A stretch of DNA of 64,000 nt from Burkholderiales bacterium (GTDB lineage: Bacteria; Pseudomonadota; Gammaproteobacteria; Burkholderiales; Burkholderiaceae_B), in the NCBI GenBank assembly GCA_027484315.1, contig JAIXTE010000021.1, positions 1 to 64,000 of the forward strand, written 5' to 3'. This document shows positions 50,730 through 60,225 of this stretch, in pieces. Below the pieces are notes generated by a model. It made no database searches, was not told the origin of the DNA, and saw nothing but the letters and a program-made list of their open reading frames with translations. Every line of letters starts with the position of its first letter. Position 1 is the first letter of the stretch. Position numbers and translations under genes: made by a program.

Positions 50730-52682
50730 ATGAATACGCTCATTCACACTGCCCGGCTTGGCACATTGGCAGCCGCCGTTGCATTGGCACTTTGCCTTCC
50801 TCACCCCGCCCAGGCGGGGCAGGAAGACACGGCGAAATCTTTTGTCGACATGGTGAAGGAAGTGCCGCTGGTGCCCGCCAACCTGCGCGACTCCGACATG
50901 CTGGCCAAGGTGACCGAGGCCGTTCGCCTGATCAAGAAACTGGAGCTGCAGGAAGCCAATTTTTCAGTCAACGAGGCCCTGCAGCTTGATCCACGCAACT
51001 CGCATTTGCACTTCCTGAATGGCTTTGTCTACCACCTACAAGCCCGCCAGGGCGACACCCAAAAAGGCGAAATGGCGCTTGAAGGTTACGAGCAAGCCTT
51101 GCGCATTGACCCCAGTAACTGGATTGCCCAAGAATTCTTGGGCCTGGCCCACATGGACCTGAAGCAGTTTGAACGCGCAAAAGTTGCGTTTTCGGAAGTG
51201 TTGCTGTTGACGCCGGAAAGTGCTGTGTCCATTTACGGACTGATGGTGTCGGCGTACATCACTGGCGATGCAAAAACCGCTTGTGCCATGGCAGACGAGT
51301 TCAGGAAAATTTCAGCCAAGCCGTCACAGGGTTTTGTTCGGTCCAGCATTGCGGTGTACGCATCATGCGGTAACTTCATGCAAGCCGGTGAAATGCGCAA
51401 CGCCTTGAGCAGCTTGACCGGCGCAGGTTCAGAAGTGGAACGGGCAGACCGCCGCGTGGCGCAATGGAAAAGTTTTTATAACCGGCAAGTGTCGCTAAAC
51501 CAGCGCCCGGAACAATTGGCGCAAGCCTTCAATGTGCCTGTTGCTCCCTATCCGACTGCAAGCAGACGCCCGGAGGGATCGGCCGAACCTGTTGTACCTA
51601 CTGCTGTGCCTTCTCTTGGTCCTGAGGAAGAAGCCGCCAACTCAGCGGTCAACTCCGCCACTGCAGTCAACCCCACATTGCCCAAAGAAGTTGTGGAAGC
51701 TGCCGCCAGCGGTCCGCGCATGTTGTTGATAGACGTGGTGCTGTTGTCAACCCAGGAACTGATAACGATGGCCAAAGGCGTAAATCTGTTGAATGCACTT
51801 ACCCTGCAACTGGGCAGCGTGTCAGGCAATGTGGCAGCCTATTCACGGGTCAACAATTCCACGGTGAACAACGGGGGCGCAGCCCAGGTCAGCACAGCCA
51901 TTACGCGCGCTGTCACCATTCCCGCCCTGTCGTATTCGCTGAACATTGCCAATGCCAACAGCTCCTTGAACGAGGTATTGGCCCGGCCCACCCTGGCAGC
52001 CATTGAAGGTTTGCCTTCAGAATTTTTCTCGGGCACCAATTTAAGTGCAGGCTTTGTGTCCACCAGTGTGCAGGGCGGTACCACCGTGGTACCGCTTGAA
52101 AAACGAATTGGCATCAGGCTGGCCGTCACGCCGGTGTTCCTGCCGCAAGGCCGTGTGCAACTGAAGGTAGAGGCCCAGCGCACCAACCTGAATGCCACCA
52201 CGGAAAACCCGCGCGTGGCCTACCAGATTGAAATTGGCGAAACCACGGCCAACGCCAATGTGGTGATGAACCTGGGCGATACCTTGGTATTGAGCGGCCT
52301 GAGCGAAAAATCAAGTGCCACCAGCCGCGATGGTGTGCCTGGCCTGCAGGACATACCGGGCTTGCAGTACCTGTTTTCCAACAAGAAAACCAACGACCTG
52401 CAACGTTCAGTGCTGATTCTGGTGACCCCACGGTCGCCGGTTCAAATTGCATCGGCCGCCCAAAATGAAAGCGATTCCATCGACAAGCGAATGAAAAACC
52501 TGCGCGAGAAGTTTGGTTTTTCAGGCAGCAACCCGGCCAATATTGAAGCTGTGATGACCCAACTGGACTCGAACGACTTTTTCCGGGAGTTCCGCCAGGG
52601 CGATGTGTCGATGGAACGCTGGGAACGCATGCGCACTACAGGCGACCGGTTGAAGGAAGCGCTGGAATTTTTGTATTATTGA
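50730..52682 (+). CDS. TPR-secretin fusion protein
   Basis: The 650-residue protein has a signal peptide (about 1-29, ending AQA) and TPR-like helical repeats at about 60-240 (ANFSVNEALQLDPRNSHLHF; YEQALRIDPSNWIAQEFLGL). After a Pro/Glu linker comes a secretin barrel at about 330-575 with EVLARPTLAAIEGLPSEFFS, GETTANANVVMNLGDTLVLS and VPGLQDIPGLQYLFSNKKTN followed by RSVLILVTPRSP. The usual N0/N1 domains are not evident; the TPRs may replace them. It probably forms an outer-membrane channel, with the co-encoded lectin-like protein as the likely cargo or partner. It is unrelated to SctC in architecture. Confidence 0.85.
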   Translation: MNTLIHTARLGTLAAAVALALCLPHPAQAGQEDTAKSFVDMVKEVPLVPANLRDSDMLAKVTEAVRLIKKLELQEANFSVNEALQLDPRNSHLHFLNGFVYHLQARQGDTQKGEMALEGYEQALRIDPSNWIAQEFLGLAHMDLKQFERAKVAFSEVLLLTPESAVSIYGLMVSAYITGDAKTACAMADEFRKISAKPSQGFVRSSIAVYASCGNFMQAGEMRNALSSLTGAGSEVERADRRVAQWKSFYNRQVSLNQRPEQLAQAFNVPVAPYPTASRRPEGSAEPVVPTAVPSLGPEEEAANSAVNSATAVNPTLPKEVVEAAASGPRMLLIDVVLLSTQELITMAKGVNLLNALTLQLGSVSGNVAAYSRVNNSTVNNGGAAQVSTAITRAVTIPALSYSLNIANANSSLNEVLARPTLAAIEGLPSEFFSGTNLSAGFVSTSVQGGTTVVPLEKRIGIRLAVTPVFLPQGRVQLKVEAQRTNLNATTENPRVAYQIEIGETTANANVVMNLGDTLVLSGLSEKSSATSRDGVPGLQDIPGLQYLFSNKKTNDLQRSVLILVTPRSPVQIASAAQNESDSIDKRMKNLREKFGFSGSNPANIEAVMTQLDSNDFFREFRQGDVSMERWERMRTTGDRLKEALEFLYY

Positions 52683-52692
52683 GCACCACATA

Positions 52693-52713
52693 CCCCGGCC
52701 ATTATGGCCGGGG
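52693..52713. terminator. Strong bidirectional terminator hairpin
   Basis: CCCCGGCCA (52,693-52,701) and TGGCCGGGG (52,705-52,713) form a perfect 9-bp GC-rich stem with a TTA loop, between the secretin stop and the convergent TpsA stop. A downstream AAATTAAA tract supplies weak U-richness. Confidence 0.8.
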
Positions 52714-52740
52714 GCATTCAGCCCAAATTAAACCTCAAGC

Positions 52741-55700
52741 TTAGTTGACATCCTTATCCAGCAAAGGGCTTGGACTGACGAACACGTTGATACTGCTGCG
52801 TTCGCCACTTGGCAACAAGGTACCCACAACCAGCGTGAAAGGCTCGTTCTGGCTGTTGGGTACGCGGCCAGAAATGACACCACGTTCAGCATCAAAGCGG
52901 ATCCAGTTGGGTGGCGCGGAACCGTCCACCATGGACAAGCCTTGTACCTGGCTGGCGCCCACGAGGGTGTTCAATGCGATACTGAATGGAACACGGTTGT
53001 TCACCTGAACCAGCACTGGCACATCAAAGCTGGCCCCCATTTTTCCATCGACGAAAAACGCAGGCTGGGTTATCGGGAACTCGGGCAAGGGCGTGCCCTG
53101 CACGGATGCATACACATCACCCACTGCACCCGCATTGGCCAAGGCCTGCAAGGTACTCGTGGACACCTGCCCACCACCACCTGTGGTGCTGGACGCGCCT
53201 GCGCCCGCACCAGCACGCACGGCATCATTCGGGTTCACGACCACTGCGTCATTCAGGTAGCCGTTGCCAGCCTCCAGAACCTGTGCGGGGGTGTAACCGT
53301 CAAACGTGGTGACAAAGCGGCGGAAGTCTGGTTGCAGACCACCCAGACGGTCTTGCAAAGTCAGGTTGCTGTCATAGATCAACCAGCGGCCGGTGCCGGG
53401 CTGAACAGCATTGGGACCCGCCAGGTTGGTGAAGGCGGCGTCCGCAGCCAGCACAAGCGACCTGTTGTTGGCCGACACCACGGTGCCTGGCTGCAAGGTC
53501 AGATTTTTCGCAGACCGCACCTGCAAATCGCCGGTGGCTGCCAAACCGTTCAAGCCATTGACGGGGCGAATGTTGACATCGGCCGCGGAATAAATGTCGG
53601 TGCTGCCTGCGATGGTGCCAGTCAGGTTGGCGATCTGGTTCTGGCGGTTGATCAAGACCACATCACCAGTGCCCATGGCTGGTGCAGTGGTGCGCAATTC
53701 CAGGTCGCTTGCAGCTACATTGGCAGTGGCTTGCTGCGTTACCGCGCCATTGCTGGTCAACACCAACTGGCCTGTTTGAACACCATGGACAGTTTGTTTG
53801 GTGGTGGCAGGTGCTGGGTCTGGAAATTCGGTGGCCACACTGGCGAACACCAGCCCGCCCTGGTCACGAACGTTTGCATTGGGAGCTGTTACGGCCAGTT
53901 GACCGACATTGTTGGCCGCGTCCTGCAACACGATGTTGCCGGTGCTGACCAAAGCTGCTTTCTCAGCCACAACAGATGCACCCGCTGCCTGAGTCAGACT
54001 GCTGTTGGTACCAGTCAGCTTCACCGCCAGCGTGTTGTTGGTGGTGCCCGTGGTGCTGAGACCAGTGACCGTGAGTGGAGTCATGGCATCATTGGCCTGG
54101 TTGGTACCTGTGACAACTTGCAGTGCTTTATTGTTGACAAAGTTGAAGTTGTCTGCAGACGTGGCTGCCAGCGTATTGACCGAGTTGGCACCATCCACAA
54201 GAGTGGTTGCTCCTGTGGATTTCAGCACTGCCGAATTGGAAACCAAGGCTGCTGCTGCAGTTTGCGTCAAAGCTGCGCCGGTGTTGATGGACACCTGACC
54301 TGTGGAGTTGACACCCGCAAATGTGGTGTCAACCGTAGCACCCAAATCCCGACGGGCGCGGGTATCCAGCTTCACGGCGGTACTGCTGTTCAAGGCTACA
54401 TTCTGACCAGCGACGGCATTGGCTTTGACAGCGACTTCATCGAGCATGTTGCCTGAATTGTTCAGCATGACATTACCGCTGGCTGCATCAATGTACAAAC
54501 CACCCTGGGCACCAACTACACCGGTGGTTCCAGCATTCTGGCTGACACCGCCAGCTGTTTGAAGCGTCACCTGGCCGACAGCGGTCAATCCGCTGAGCGT
54601 GCCTGCATTGGTCGACACACCAACCACTTCGCCAATAACGGTTTCAGCGGTGTTGGTGTTTTTCACATGAACCGTGCCTGCGGCTGACCTTGCAGCCAAG
54701 GTCAGGAAGCTGTTGTCGCCACGCAATGACACATTGTCTGGCGACGGCACAGTGGCTGTTGCAGCAGTGGTACCAATCGCATTAGCGGACAAACCATTCG
54801 CGGTAATCACAGAGCCAGCAAACTGTTCAATCGATGTGCCGCGCAGGCGTACATCGCCACCGCCGGACGCAGTGAGATCACCCACTGTAGACATGGCATT
54901 GGCGCTGTCACCCAACGACACTTTTCCACTGCTGGTTGACAACACGATGTCAGCATTGTCAGCCATGTTGTCGGCCAGCAGATTGGACTTGATTGTGATG
55001 TCGCCCGATGTTCCCGCTACCAATTCGATATTCCCCTTCTCGGCAGTGATATCTGCATTTGATGCAATGCTGCCGGTGATGGTGTTCACGGAAACAGACC
55101 CGGAATTGTCTACAGCACCGCCCTTGGCCAGCACAGTGGAATTCTGGCTGATATTACCCGCTTCAGTTTCAAACACGACACGCCCACCGTTGGCAATGAT
55201 GGTTCCACCGGGCAAAGCCACGGGGGTGGTTGTCGCTGCATTCGTGGTGATGGTGCCTGCTGCGTTGTTTGTGGTGGAGTCCACGCGCAAGGTGACGTCG
55301 GTGCTGGCTTCGAGCTTGTTGGAGACGCTGATGTTGCCCCCAGTGGTGCTCAAGGCAATGTTTGCCGCTTCGGTGGTCACAGAGGGATCTGATGCCAACA
55401 CAGCACCTTGCACGGTCAATGCACCTGTCCCAGTGGACAAGGTGACATTGCCCGTCCCTGTCACTGCGTTGTTGATCCCAGCATTTGGATCATTGTCCAC
55501 GTCGTTGATGGTCAATCCAGCCAATGCACCCGTAACACTTAGCGCCACCGTCTGTGCTGTTCCTTGTGCACGCACACCGGTTTCAGTTTTCAAGTTGGCT
55601 GGTACTGCTGCATTGGTTTGTGTGGTTACTGAAGCAACCGTCATGGCAGTGAGGTTGGTCACTGCGATCGAACCGTTGCTGGTAATTGCAGCCAGCATGT

Positions 55701-58700
55701 CGATCTGGTTGATGGCCGGATTACCAGTTGCGGTGGAAAGCGCATCCAACTGAATGGATGCCGTGGTATTCACTGCCAGACCACCCACAATCACGGGGGT
55801 GGTGTTGGTTTGTGTCAAACCGCCATTCAGGTTTTGAATGAAAACCTGCCCGGTGGTGTCGCTGGCCGTGACCCCGTTTACCGTGGTGGCCAGGGCTGCA
55901 CCCGTGGAAGTGGTTGGGATGGTCAGCGAATCAATGGTGATTGCCCCGGCAGTTGCAGCACCACGCACAACCGACAAATCGCCGCCGCCCGTGCTCATGT
56001 CCACAGCCAGCCTGTTGAACTGGTTACCTGTCAAGGTGAGGTCGGAATTGTCCTGCGCGCGAACAATCAAATCCGCCGAATTGATGGTACCGATGCCAGT
56101 TTGGTTAACAGCATTGCCACGCTGGGCACTCATTGCGTTGAGCGTTTCGCCCAGTGCCTGGACTGCCACCAGACCACCGGGGTTGTTCAAGGCCTGCTGA
56201 ATGGTCAAATCGGCGTTGCTGCCGTTGGTGGACACATTCAATACGCGGTTCGTTGCAGCGACAGTCTTTTGCGTATTGATACCCGATGTACTGGCTGTTG
56301 TACCCTGCAAGTTGCGGCTCACTGTGCCCACAGTCAAGGCTTGTGCATTGTTTACCGTCACATTGCCGTTGGTTTGAACGGCTACGGTGCTGCTCTGGTT
56401 AGGGCCCAGCAACAGCACATCGTTACCTGCATCCACCCGCACACTGGCTGCGTTCAGAGATGCATTGGTGCCTTGAGTCACCGTTGACGCGACTTCAATA
56501 TTGGCAGTGCGGGGTATTGCACCTGGTGCACCCTGCACGGTCAGGTTACTGTTCAACACCACCTTGCCACCCGTGACTGCATCACCACCCCGGGCCAATA
56601 GATTCAATGGATCGCGCACCGTGGTTGCGCCATTGACGGAAATGGTTTTCGAGGTTTCTCCGGCAGCCGCACCAGTCACGGTGTTGTGTCCAAACTGACC
56701 GATGTTGACTTCACCTGCACCTGGAATGAACACTGCATTCGTGCCAGAAAACAGTTCACTGGCAAGGTACAGCGGCTTGTCAGGCGTGGTTACATTGTCT
56801 GACGATGGAGGTGTGGGCTCGGTGCCGCCAATCTGGATATCTGTATCGTGCAGGGAACGAATATTGACCTGCCCCGTGGTCAATGGGTTCATATTCATGG
56901 CATCACGCTGAGTGGTAACACGCAAGCGGTTTGTGGAGTTGTTCACAAACTGCATGGTGTCACCCACCAGATTGACATTGCCGGTGAAAGTATCTCCCGT
57001 TGCTGCGCGTGCAACGGTTTGGTCGCGGCGCTGACCGATTGAAATGTCGTCGCCGCTGGTGGCGATGGCGTAGCTGGATGTTTTGCCGCCAGTTTGACCA
57101 ATCAGGGTGATGTCGCCCGTTTTGGAGGTGATCTGCGTGTCGGAATCCTTCAGGCGCACGCCCACGTTCTCGCCCACGTTGACGTTGTTGCCGCCACCGC
57201 CAGAACCACGAATGATGATGTCGCCATTTTCAGTGCGCACATTGGCACCGCGGCTCAGTTCAACACCGTTGTAGCTGGCACCAGCCTGCGCGTTGGGTGA
57301 AACTCCAGATGCGTCGCCTGTGATGGTGATGGTACCCAAGCCGGCAGTCACAATATTCACGCCAGCCGTACCGCCGCTGCCAATCAACACTGCGTCTTTG
57401 GGTGCTCCGCCCGATGTGGTTTCAACAAGACCATCGACCACGATGTCCTGATTGCCTGCATTCAGGGTGCTGGTACCAAACAGTCGAATGGCCGTGCCGC
57501 CTGAACCATCATCCACGGGCGAAGCACCACGCAGGGTGATGTCGCCGGTGGTTTGGGTCATCAGGTTGCTGGTGCTGGTATTCAAGGTGGTGTTTTGCAG
57601 CAAAATGCCATCGGTATTCTGTTCACCGGCCACGCCGTAGGCACGGCCGTTACCCATCAAAGAGTCACTGCCACCAGTCAACACAATATTGCCGCCGAAG
57701 GTGTTGATATTCACGCCACGCTGGCCTTCGAGGGCAATACTGCCGGAATTCGTAGCGATATCAGCTGTTCCCAGCCGGTTGCTGTTCAGGGTCACATTCA
57801 AGGTTGAATTGGCAGGGGTGGATGTTCCAGCCTTGCTGCCCAGAATATCGGTGTCGATCAGCTGGATTGAACGGTCCGAATTGATCTGTAAAGTTGCTGC
57901 ACTGTTGTTCACCGCTGTGGACGTGCCCTTGATGATGTCAAAGGTACTCTGCAGGTAGTTGGATGTTCCAGACTGGCCAAATCCAGTCACGTTGATGGTA
58001 GTTGCACTGCTGTTGAGCACCAAGGCAGGACGAATGTCGCCGGGTGCACTGAAGGTGAGCACCGGGCCACCGTCGTTTTTCAGGTTGACTGTTTGTGTGG
58101 CAGAGCCTGCCATGGGGTCACCTAAAGACACCTTGCTGGGGCCATTGATGGTGATGCTGCGCAAAGGCTTGGCCACAATGCCTACATTGCCTTTGAACAC
58201 CACATCGCCAGAGCGGTTGGTTGGCACAGCAGGATTCATCGGATCAACAATAGACCCGGTTGTGTTCAAAATCAGGGCCAGCGGCAGGTTGCCGGTACCC
58301 AATGAGTCAATGGTCGAGTTGAAGATGATGTTGCCACCGTCAGATAGTGCATTGCCACCGCCATCACGCACAGACTGGGTGTCCAGCGTGACCGGGTTGG
58401 AACCACTCAATGTCACTGCTTCATTGAATACGATATTGCCCGACGCGTTGGACGCAGGCGTGCCCGCATTGGGTTGGGACACTGATGTTGAAATCGGACG
58501 GGCTGAAGCCAGGTTCACAGTTTTGTCGACGAAAGTGACATTTCCACCGTTGGTACTGATGCTTCCAAAAATATTGACCTGACCAGTGGCTGCACTCGCT
58601 TCATTGCTGGTCGATGTGGCCTGAAACACCACATCCAGCGAACTGGTAACCCCAGAATTCAGCGCATCCGTTGCAGAAATTTGGCGAGACTGGGCCACTG

Positions 58701-60189
58701 TACCCAGGTTGATTGCACCAGGTGCAGTGAAGGTGAGTGAAGAACGCGCACCACCGGTTTTGGAAATGTCTGCGTCAATGTTGATGCCATCGGTACCCAT
58801 TACCGTGACGTTCGCGCCCGTGGTGAGCGCGTTGGAAATGGTTGCAGCGTCTACAGTGTTGACTGCATCTGTTCCGCTGGTTGGTGCTGGGGCACCGTTG
58901 GCAATCGTGATCGTGGTGGGATCAAGCAACCACTCACCATGTTTGCCACTGGCAGCGCTGACATCCACTGCAGCCGTTGAACCGAGAGCACCACGCGAAG
59001 AAGTTTCGACAAGACCACCTGCACCACTGCCCGCACCCTTGGCTTGGATTACACCGTCTACACTGCTGCGTTCTTCGGACCACACCACTGCAGTACCGCC
59101 ATCACCATCCACTGTGGCATTGGCCTTGACCTCGGCTGTTTTTTCCAGCGTGGTGCGCTGTGCATTTGCAAGCCTGGCATTCTTGCCCTGAAAGCCACCA
59201 CCAATTTCAATGTAGCCCTTGCCGGCAGAAGCGGATGCATCCACCTTGCCCTTTACAACAACATTGCCAGCGGTTGCGGCAATTCGGCCGCCTTTCTCAC
59301 CAGCACCCGTGCCCATGGCCAGTATCTGGCCATTCAGGGTGACGGTGCCCTGTGGCCCGCCATCAATCCAGATTTCACCTTGACGGTCAGAAACCGTGTT
59401 GGCGCGTACCACACCGCTTTGGTTGACAGCAGATGAAATCAGATCGCCAGCCTGGCGGGCGGTCATCCACACTTTGCCGCCATCGGCCAACAAGGAACCA
59501 CTGTTATCAATTTGAGCCTGTGCGGCACCACCATCTACGGTCACGCCGATCAAGCCACCCTGTCCCAACTCTAGGCGAACTGAGTCACCAGCCACCATGG
59601 CAATCTGGCCCCCATCAGCACGAATGGTGCCGGCATTTTCTACCTTGGGTGCGACCAGGGCCACTAAACCGCCTTCGCGTGCAACGATTTCGCCAAAGTT
59701 GCGCACGGCACCTGCCCCACTGCCCTGAGTGAGTGCGTACTGACCGGAAAGAATGTCTTTGTCAGTCAACTGTAGCGATGACGCCACCAGCGCGCCCACG
59801 TTGACCTGTGCTGTGGGCCCGAACACGATGCCATTGGGGTTCAGCAGGAACAACTGACCGTTTGCCGTCAAGCGACCAAAAATCTGCGAAGGGTCTGAGC
59901 CCAAAATTCGACCAACAGCAATGGCGTTGCTGCCAGGCTGCAAGAACTGAACAGAAGCAGCAGAGCCGATGTTAAAAGTGTCGAACTGGGTGAACAGGTT
60001 TTGCGAACCTTGGGTCACGCTCAGCGCGTTGCCAATCGAGGAAATACTGCCGATGCCCGATGTCACTGTGCCGCCAGTGGGCAGAGCGTTGGCTGCGGGT
60101 GGATTCGCCTGCGACTGGTTGCTTACAAAAAGCGATGCAATCAGGAGGCCCAGAATCCTTGGTGTATGTGGTGTGGTCTTCATGGTCAT
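52741..60189 (-). CDS. Giant TpsA exoprotein/adhesin (filamentous haemagglutinin/HMW1-like)
   Basis: The 2482-residue protein has a signal peptide (about 1-28, ending QSQA). An N-terminal TPS domain carries SQNLFTQFDTFNIGSAASVQ and the NPNG motif at 117-120. GKHGEWLLDPTTITI near 420 is also typical of HMW/FHA adhesins. The long middle is Ala/Thr/Asn/Gly-rich beta-helix with recurring units of the 'GAALTQ...LVDGANSVNTLA' and 'NNKALQV' type. The end (PPNWIRFDAERGVISGRVPN) resembles a putative-Ig/cadherin-like domain. I saw no cysteine. It is secreted by the TpsB encoded just upstream. N-X-S/T sequons are frequent. Confidence 0.93.
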   Translation of the reverse strand: MTMKTTPHTPRILGLLIASLFVSNQSQANPPAANALPTGGTVTSGIGSISSIGNALSVTQGSQNLFTQFDTFNIGSAASVQFLQPGSNAIAVGRILGSDPSQIFGRLTANGQLFLLNPNGIVFGPTAQVNVGALVASSLQLTDKDILSGQYALTQGSGAGAVRNFGEIVAREGGLVALVAPKVENAGTIRADGGQIAMVAGDSVRLELGQGGLIGVTVDGGAAQAQIDNSGSLLADGGKVWMTARQAGDLISSAVNQSGVVRANTVSDRQGEIWIDGGPQGTVTLNGQILAMGTGAGEKGGRIAATAGNVVVKGKVDASASAGKGYIEIGGGFQGKNARLANAQRTTLEKTAEVKANATVDGDGGTAVVWSEERSSVDGVIQAKGAGSGAGGLVETSSRGALGSTAAVDVSAASGKHGEWLLDPTTITIANGAPAPTSGTDAVNTVDAATISNALTTGANVTVMGTDGINIDADISKTGGARSSLTFTAPGAINLGTVAQSRQISATDALNSGVTSSLDVVFQATSTSNEASAATGQVNIFGSISTNGGNVTFVDKTVNLASARPISTSVSQPNAGTPASNASGNIVFNEAVTLSGSNPVTLDTQSVRDGGGNALSDGGNIIFNSTIDSLGTGNLPLALILNTTGSIVDPMNPAVPTNRSGDVVFKGNVGIVAKPLRSITINGPSKVSLGDPMAGSATQTVNLKNDGGPVLTFSAPGDIRPALVLNSSATTINVTGFGQSGTSNYLQSTFDIIKGTSTAVNNSAATLQINSDRSIQLIDTDILGSKAGTSTPANSTLNVTLNSNRLGTADIATNSGSIALEGQRGVNINTFGGNIVLTGGSDSLMGNGRAYGVAGEQNTDGILLQNTTLNTSTSNLMTQTTGDITLRGASPVDDGSGGTAIRLFGTSTLNAGNQDIVVDGLVETTSGGAPKDAVLIGSGGTAGVNIVTAGLGTITITGDASGVSPNAQAGASYNGVELSRGANVRTENGDIIIRGSGGGGNNVNVGENVGVRLKDSDTQITSKTGDITLIGQTGGKTSSYAIATSGDDISIGQRRDQTVARAATGDTFTGNVNLVGDTMQFVNNSTNRLRVTTQRDAMNMNPLTTGQVNIRSLHDTDIQIGGTEPTPPSSDNVTTPDKPLYLASELFSGTNAVFIPGAGEVNIGQFGHNTVTGAAAGETSKTISVNGATTVRDPLNLLARGGDAVTGGKVVLNSNLTVQGAPGAIPRTANIEVASTVTQGTNASLNAASVRVDAGNDVLLLGPNQSSTVAVQTNGNVTVNNAQALTVGTVSRNLQGTTASTSGINTQKTVAATNRVLNVSTNGSNADLTIQQALNNPGGLVAVQALGETLNAMSAQRGNAVNQTGIGTINSADLIVRAQDNSDLTLTGNQFNRLAVDMSTGGGDLSVVRGAATAGAITIDSLTIPTTSTGAALATTVNGVTASDTTGQVFIQNLNGGLTQTNTTPVIVGGLAVNTTASIQLDALSTATGNPAINQIDMLAAITSNGSIAVTNLTAMTVASVTTQTNAAVPANLKTETGVRAQGTAQTVALSVTGALAGLTINDVDNDPNAGINNAVTGTGNVTLSTGTGALTVQGAVLASDPSVTTEAANIALSTTGGNISVSNKLEASTDVTLRVDSTTNNAAGTITTNAATTTPVALPGGTIIANGGRVVFETEAGNISQNSTVLAKGGAVDNSGSVSVNTITGSIASNADITAEKGNIELVAGTSGDITIKSNLLADNMADNADIVLSTSSGKVSLGDSANAMSTVGDLTASGGGDVRLRGTSIEQFAGSVITANGLSANAIGTTAATATVPSPDNVSLRGDNSFLTLAARSAAGTVHVKNTNTAETVIGEVVGVSTNAGTLSGLTAVGQVTLQTAGGVSQNAGTTGVVGAQGGLYIDAASGNVMLNNSGNMLDEVAVKANAVAGQNVALNSSTAVKLDTRARRDLGATVDTTFAGVNSTGQVSINTGAALTQTAAAALVSNSAVLKSTGATTLVDGANSVNTLAATSADNFNFVNNKALQVVTGTNQANDAMTPLTVTGLSTTGTTNNTLAVKLTGTNSSLTQAAGASVVAEKAALVSTGNIVLQDAANNVGQLAVTAPNANVRDQGGLVFASVATEFPDPAPATTKQTVHGVQTGQLVLTSNGAVTQQATANVAASDLELRTTAPAMGTGDVVLINRQNQIANLTGTIAGSTDIYSAADVNIRPVNGLNGLAATGDLQVRSAKNLTLQPGTVVSANNRSLVLAADAAFTNLAGPNAVQPGTGRWLIYDSNLTLQDRLGGLQPDFRRFVTTFDGYTPAQVLEAGNGYLNDAVVVNPNDAVRAGAGAGASSTTGGGGQVSTSTLQALANAGAVGDVYASVQGTPLPEFPITQPAFFVDGKMGASFDVPVLVQVNNRVPFSIALNTLVGASQVQGLSMVDGSAPPNWIRFDAERGVISGRVPNSQNEPFTLVVGTLLPSGERSSINVFVSPSPLLDKDVN

Positions 60190-60225
60190 GTGTCCGTAGT
60201 TGTCTGCGTGTGATGTGGTTTGTGC

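Noticed and set aside
52942-54456. 504-residue open frame on the plus strand inside tpsA, and a similar 359-residue frame at 54,674-55,753
   Set aside because: Both are antisense shadows of the repetitive Ala/Thr-rich TpsA frame; composition is Cys/His/Gln- or Pro/Val-rich with no ribosome sites or domains.
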